Made by a program: the position numbers and the translations under genes. From contig NZ_BBLT01000001.1 in NCBI RefSeq assembly GCF_000775915.1, positions 868,001 to 932,000 on the forward strand: a stretch of DNA of 64,000 bases, read 5' to 3'. This document shows, one piece after another, positions 62,389-64,000 of the stretch. Under the pieces are notes generated by a model. It searched no databases, was not told the DNA's origin, and saw only the letters and a list, made by a program, of their open reading frames with translations. Position 1 is the stretch's first letter; each line of letters starts with the position of its first letter. This DNA comes from Sporocytophaga myxococcoides (GTDB taxonomy: Bacteria; Bacteroidota; Bacteroidia; Cytophagales; Cytophagaceae).

Positions 62389-62524
62389 GCAGGTAACAGC
62401 GGTTTGGCGTAATGGCGGGTGCAGTGCTTCGTATTACAGTTTTGTGGTAGGTTCAAGTGCAGTTATTCGATTGAACATTTGTGCTAAAAATCCGCCACTA
62501 CGCCAAGCCGCAAAACGTTGGCAG
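62389..62524 (+). repeat. attC-like recombination site, right end of the Septu cassette
   Basis: GCAGGTAAC (62389), then 18-bp arm GGTTTGGCGTAATGGCGG (62401-62418) paired with CCGCCACTACGCCAAGCC (62492-62509) at 16 of 18 positions, and ending in AAAACGTTGGCAG (62513-62524). AAC at the left and GTT at the right are the conserved simple-site triplets of attC. Bottom-strand folding is expected. Confidence 0.6.
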
Positions 62525-62552
62525 TAATTAAAAACACCTTGAATAGAATAAA

Positions 62553-62759
62553 ATGGATGCAATAACTGAATTAATACTCAGACAACTAGCGCAAACAATC
62601 GAGAACGCGAAGGACAAAATTAAGGATTACACCTCAAAGATTGCCAATGAAAAAGTCGCGAAAAAAAGGCAAATTCTAGAGCTTCGTAAGGAGATTGAGC
62701 AGCTTCGAGTTGAGATGAAAATAAGAGAAGGTAAAATCATTCAGTTAAACAACAATTAG
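62553..62759 (+). CDS. Small coiled-coil protein
   Basis: 68 aa, MDAITELILRQLAQTIEN, almost all helical with heptad repeats (KKRQILELRKEIEQLRVEMK) and no TM. Starts just right of the attC-like core, so it would be the first gene of a second cassette. Five bp before the next gene. Function unknown; possibly antitoxin-like or structural. Confidence 0.5.
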   Translation: MDAITELILRQLAQTIENAKDKIKDYTSKIANEKVAKKRQILELRKEIEQLRVEMKIREGKIIQLNNN

Positions 62760-62764
62760 AATTT

Positions 62765-62980
62765 ATGCCAAACCCCAAACGAGATATTACATTTTCCATT
62801 GATACTCTGTTCGATATGCAATTCAACAATCACGTACATAAATTCTTTGTGTTGTTCGAAGAGCTAATTGATGATGGATTTGTATTGCAATTCGCGAGAA
62901 ATGATGAAGTACTAACAATCATAAAAGATAAGGGACACTTGAAGAATTTTAAAAAATCCCTCAATCTGACATTAGACTAA
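62765..62980 (+). CDS. Small hypothetical protein, 71 aa
   Basis: Starts MPNPKRDITFSIDTLFDMQ; mixed alpha/beta with FFVLFEELIDDGFVLQFARNDEV. No known motif. Tightly placed between the coiled-coil gene (5 bp) and the truncated gene (10 bp), so one transcript is likely. Confidence 0.5.
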   Translation: MPNPKRDITFSIDTLFDMQFNNHVHKFFVLFEELIDDGFVLQFARNDEVLTIIKDKGHLKNFKKSLNLTLD

Positions 62981-62990
62981 AAAGCGCAAA

Positions 62991-63611
62991 ATGAATGAAT
63001 TAGCATTAGAATACTTTTTTTTTAATCTCCCTATTTATAAGCCTGTTCAAGTCACAGAAAATTGGGATGATTTCATTTTCTTACTAAACCTTGGACGTGG
63101 ACATAATCAACAGGACATTGAAGGATATAATCCATTCAGAAAAACTGAATCTACCTTTGGCGGGTGGAGTAATATTAAAGAAAGTATCGAATACTTCACC
63201 AAATACGGTGGTACCGATAGAATTGGAATAAAGTGCAAGAGATATGGAGATGTTCTTGATTTTTTCATTCATTACAACGCTGACAAACATATTTTAATGA
63301 AAGTTGGACAGTTTCCTTCAGTTGCCGATTTTCATATTCAGGAATTAAAAAAGTATCAAAAGGTACTTAACAAGGAAAAGCTTAAGGAATTTAGTAAAGG
63401 AATTGGCTTAGCGGCAAATGGCGTTGGGATAGGTTCATTTGTTTACCTAAGAAGAATTTTTGAACACCTTATTTGGGATTCCTTTGATCAACATAAAAAT
63501 GATATAAACAAAGACGAGAAGGAGTTTGTGACATTGCGAATGGAAGATAAAATTGAATCACTGCTCCCCGGCCTGTGGCACACAGGCCGGAATCTATCCA
63601 TAACCAACTAA
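62991..63611 (+). CDS. Conserved hypothetical protein, apparently 3'-truncated
   Basis: 206 aa of a family common in Bacteroidota and Firmicutes: NELALEYFFFNLPIYKPVQV, YNPFRKTESTFGG, CKRYGDVLDFFIHYN and GLAANGVGIGSFVYLRRIFE. The family sequence is recognisable up to about residue 185 (RMEDKIESL), then stops; PGLWHTGRNLSITN is encoded by the hairpin and flank at 63560-63611. Expected full length is about 280 aa. The C-terminal end was probably removed by transposon-linked rearrangement. Function unknown. Confidence 0.65.
   Translation: MNELALEYFFFNLPIYKPVQVTENWDDFIFLLNLGRGHNQQDIEGYNPFRKTESTFGGWSNIKESIEYFTKYGGTDRIGIKCKRYGDVLDFFIHYNADKHILMKVGQFPSVADFHIQELKKYQKVLNKEKLKEFSKGIGLAANGVGIGSFVYLRRIFEHLIWDSFDQHKNDINKDEKEFVTLRMEDKIESLLPGLWHTGRNLSITN
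63568..63590. repeat. RAYT-associated hairpin
   Basis: 10-bp perfect stem CCGGCCTGTG / CACAGGCCGG with a 3-nt loop (TGC on the minus strand). Lies 18 bp beyond the 3' end of the RAYT gene. Confidence 0.85.
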
Positions 63612-64000
63612 CCAAAATATTCTCTATAATCTGTAATAAAGGAATACCTTTTCTCTCCTGCCAAATAAAAGCCAGCAGAAGACCATTGATATTCTTCGGG
63701 GCTCTTGGCTAAATTCCATTTTGCCCCTAATGGATTGTTATGAATATAATCTATCTTTTGTTCCACCTTTTTCTTACTGTCCATCAGAATCGCCATTGGA
63801 TCTCTTTGCCATATCCTAAAATCTCTTTCTTTGCTCTTTTCAATGAAATGATCCAATACCTTGGGATGTTTTTTTTTCATATCTTTAACAAAATAATGGG
63901 CAGTTTCCTTATTAAAACTAGCATGTGGCTTTTCTTTTCCGTTCAGTTTATTAAGTTTCCAAATTATGTGAAGATGATTCGGCATAATAACAAAACAATA
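63608..64000 (-). CDS. REP-associated tyrosine transposase (RAYT, IS200-like), partial
   Basis: Continues past the right edge; codons for FVIMPNHLHIIWKL are visible up to the last base, so MPNHLH is internal. HUH motif HLH and the nucleophilic Tyr in QKIDYIHNNPLGAKW match the Y1 transposase fold; RDPMAILMD lies between. RAYTs are single-copy domesticated IS200 relatives that mobilise short REP hairpins. Its 3' end is beside a REP-like hairpin in the same stem-loop style as the window's other palindromes. Confidence 0.85.
   Translation of the reverse strand, partial: YCFVIMPNHLHIIWKLNKLNGKEKPHASFNKETAHYFVKDMKKKHPKVLDHFIEKSKERDFRIWQRDPMAILMDSKKKVEQKIDYIHNNPLGAKWNLAKSPEEYQWSSAGFYLAGEKRYSFITDYREYFG

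Overview
The window looks like chromosomal DNA of a Bacteroidota, most likely a Cytophagales gliding bacterium of the Sporocytophaga/Cytophaga type (inference). The signs are low G+C, almost no Shine-Dalgarno sequences, TAnnTTTG-type -7 promoter boxes, several secreted proteins with type IX secretion (T9SS) sorting tails, a TonB-dependent receptor, a menaquinone gene (menC) and a CBM6-containing glycoside hydrolase. No rRNA, tRNA or CRISPR was seen.

Layout. 1-31 kb is mostly core or housekeeping: partial menC, an SDR, a VIT-family transporter, a minus-strand operon of carotenoid oxygenase, metal-dependent cyclase and RidA, an AhpD-like protein, a zinc-less sirtuin, topA, a SixA-like phosphatase, TraB, tex, prephenate dehydrogenase, citrate synthase, PhzF, a TonB receptor, a fatty-acid-hydroxylase cluster and an RND efflux pair. 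31-32.3 kb holds a HipA-like kinase/DUF3037 pair. 32.6-50.6 kb is accessory: a five-repeat polyglycine-hydrolase-like serine hydrolase, a 1218-aa lectin/LGFP/putative cysteine-peptidase protein, a T9SS stub with a collagen-like protein, and a set of large unrecognised proteins lacking signal peptides. 50-58 kb mixes small genes, a GH-A/CBM6 glycoside hydrolase, a YihY/BrkB membrane protein and an orphan receiver with many palindromic repeats.

59.5-62.5 kb is a Septu-like anti-phage module (ABC-type ATPase PtuA plus HNH nuclease PtuB). It is bounded by a 9-nt sequence and its exact reverse complement and followed by an integron attC-like inverted repeat, so it looks like a mobile gene cassette. 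Three more small genes follow; the last is cut off at a 10-bp-stem hairpin that directly precedes a RAYT/IS200-like transposase gene running off the right edge.

Over the whole window a REP-like hairpin (GTAG followed by a 9-bp stem and TGC loop) recurs, both as inverted pairs and as a five-unit tandem array at 55.8-56.5 kb. The RAYT-adjacent hairpin has the same geometry and the same TGC loop.
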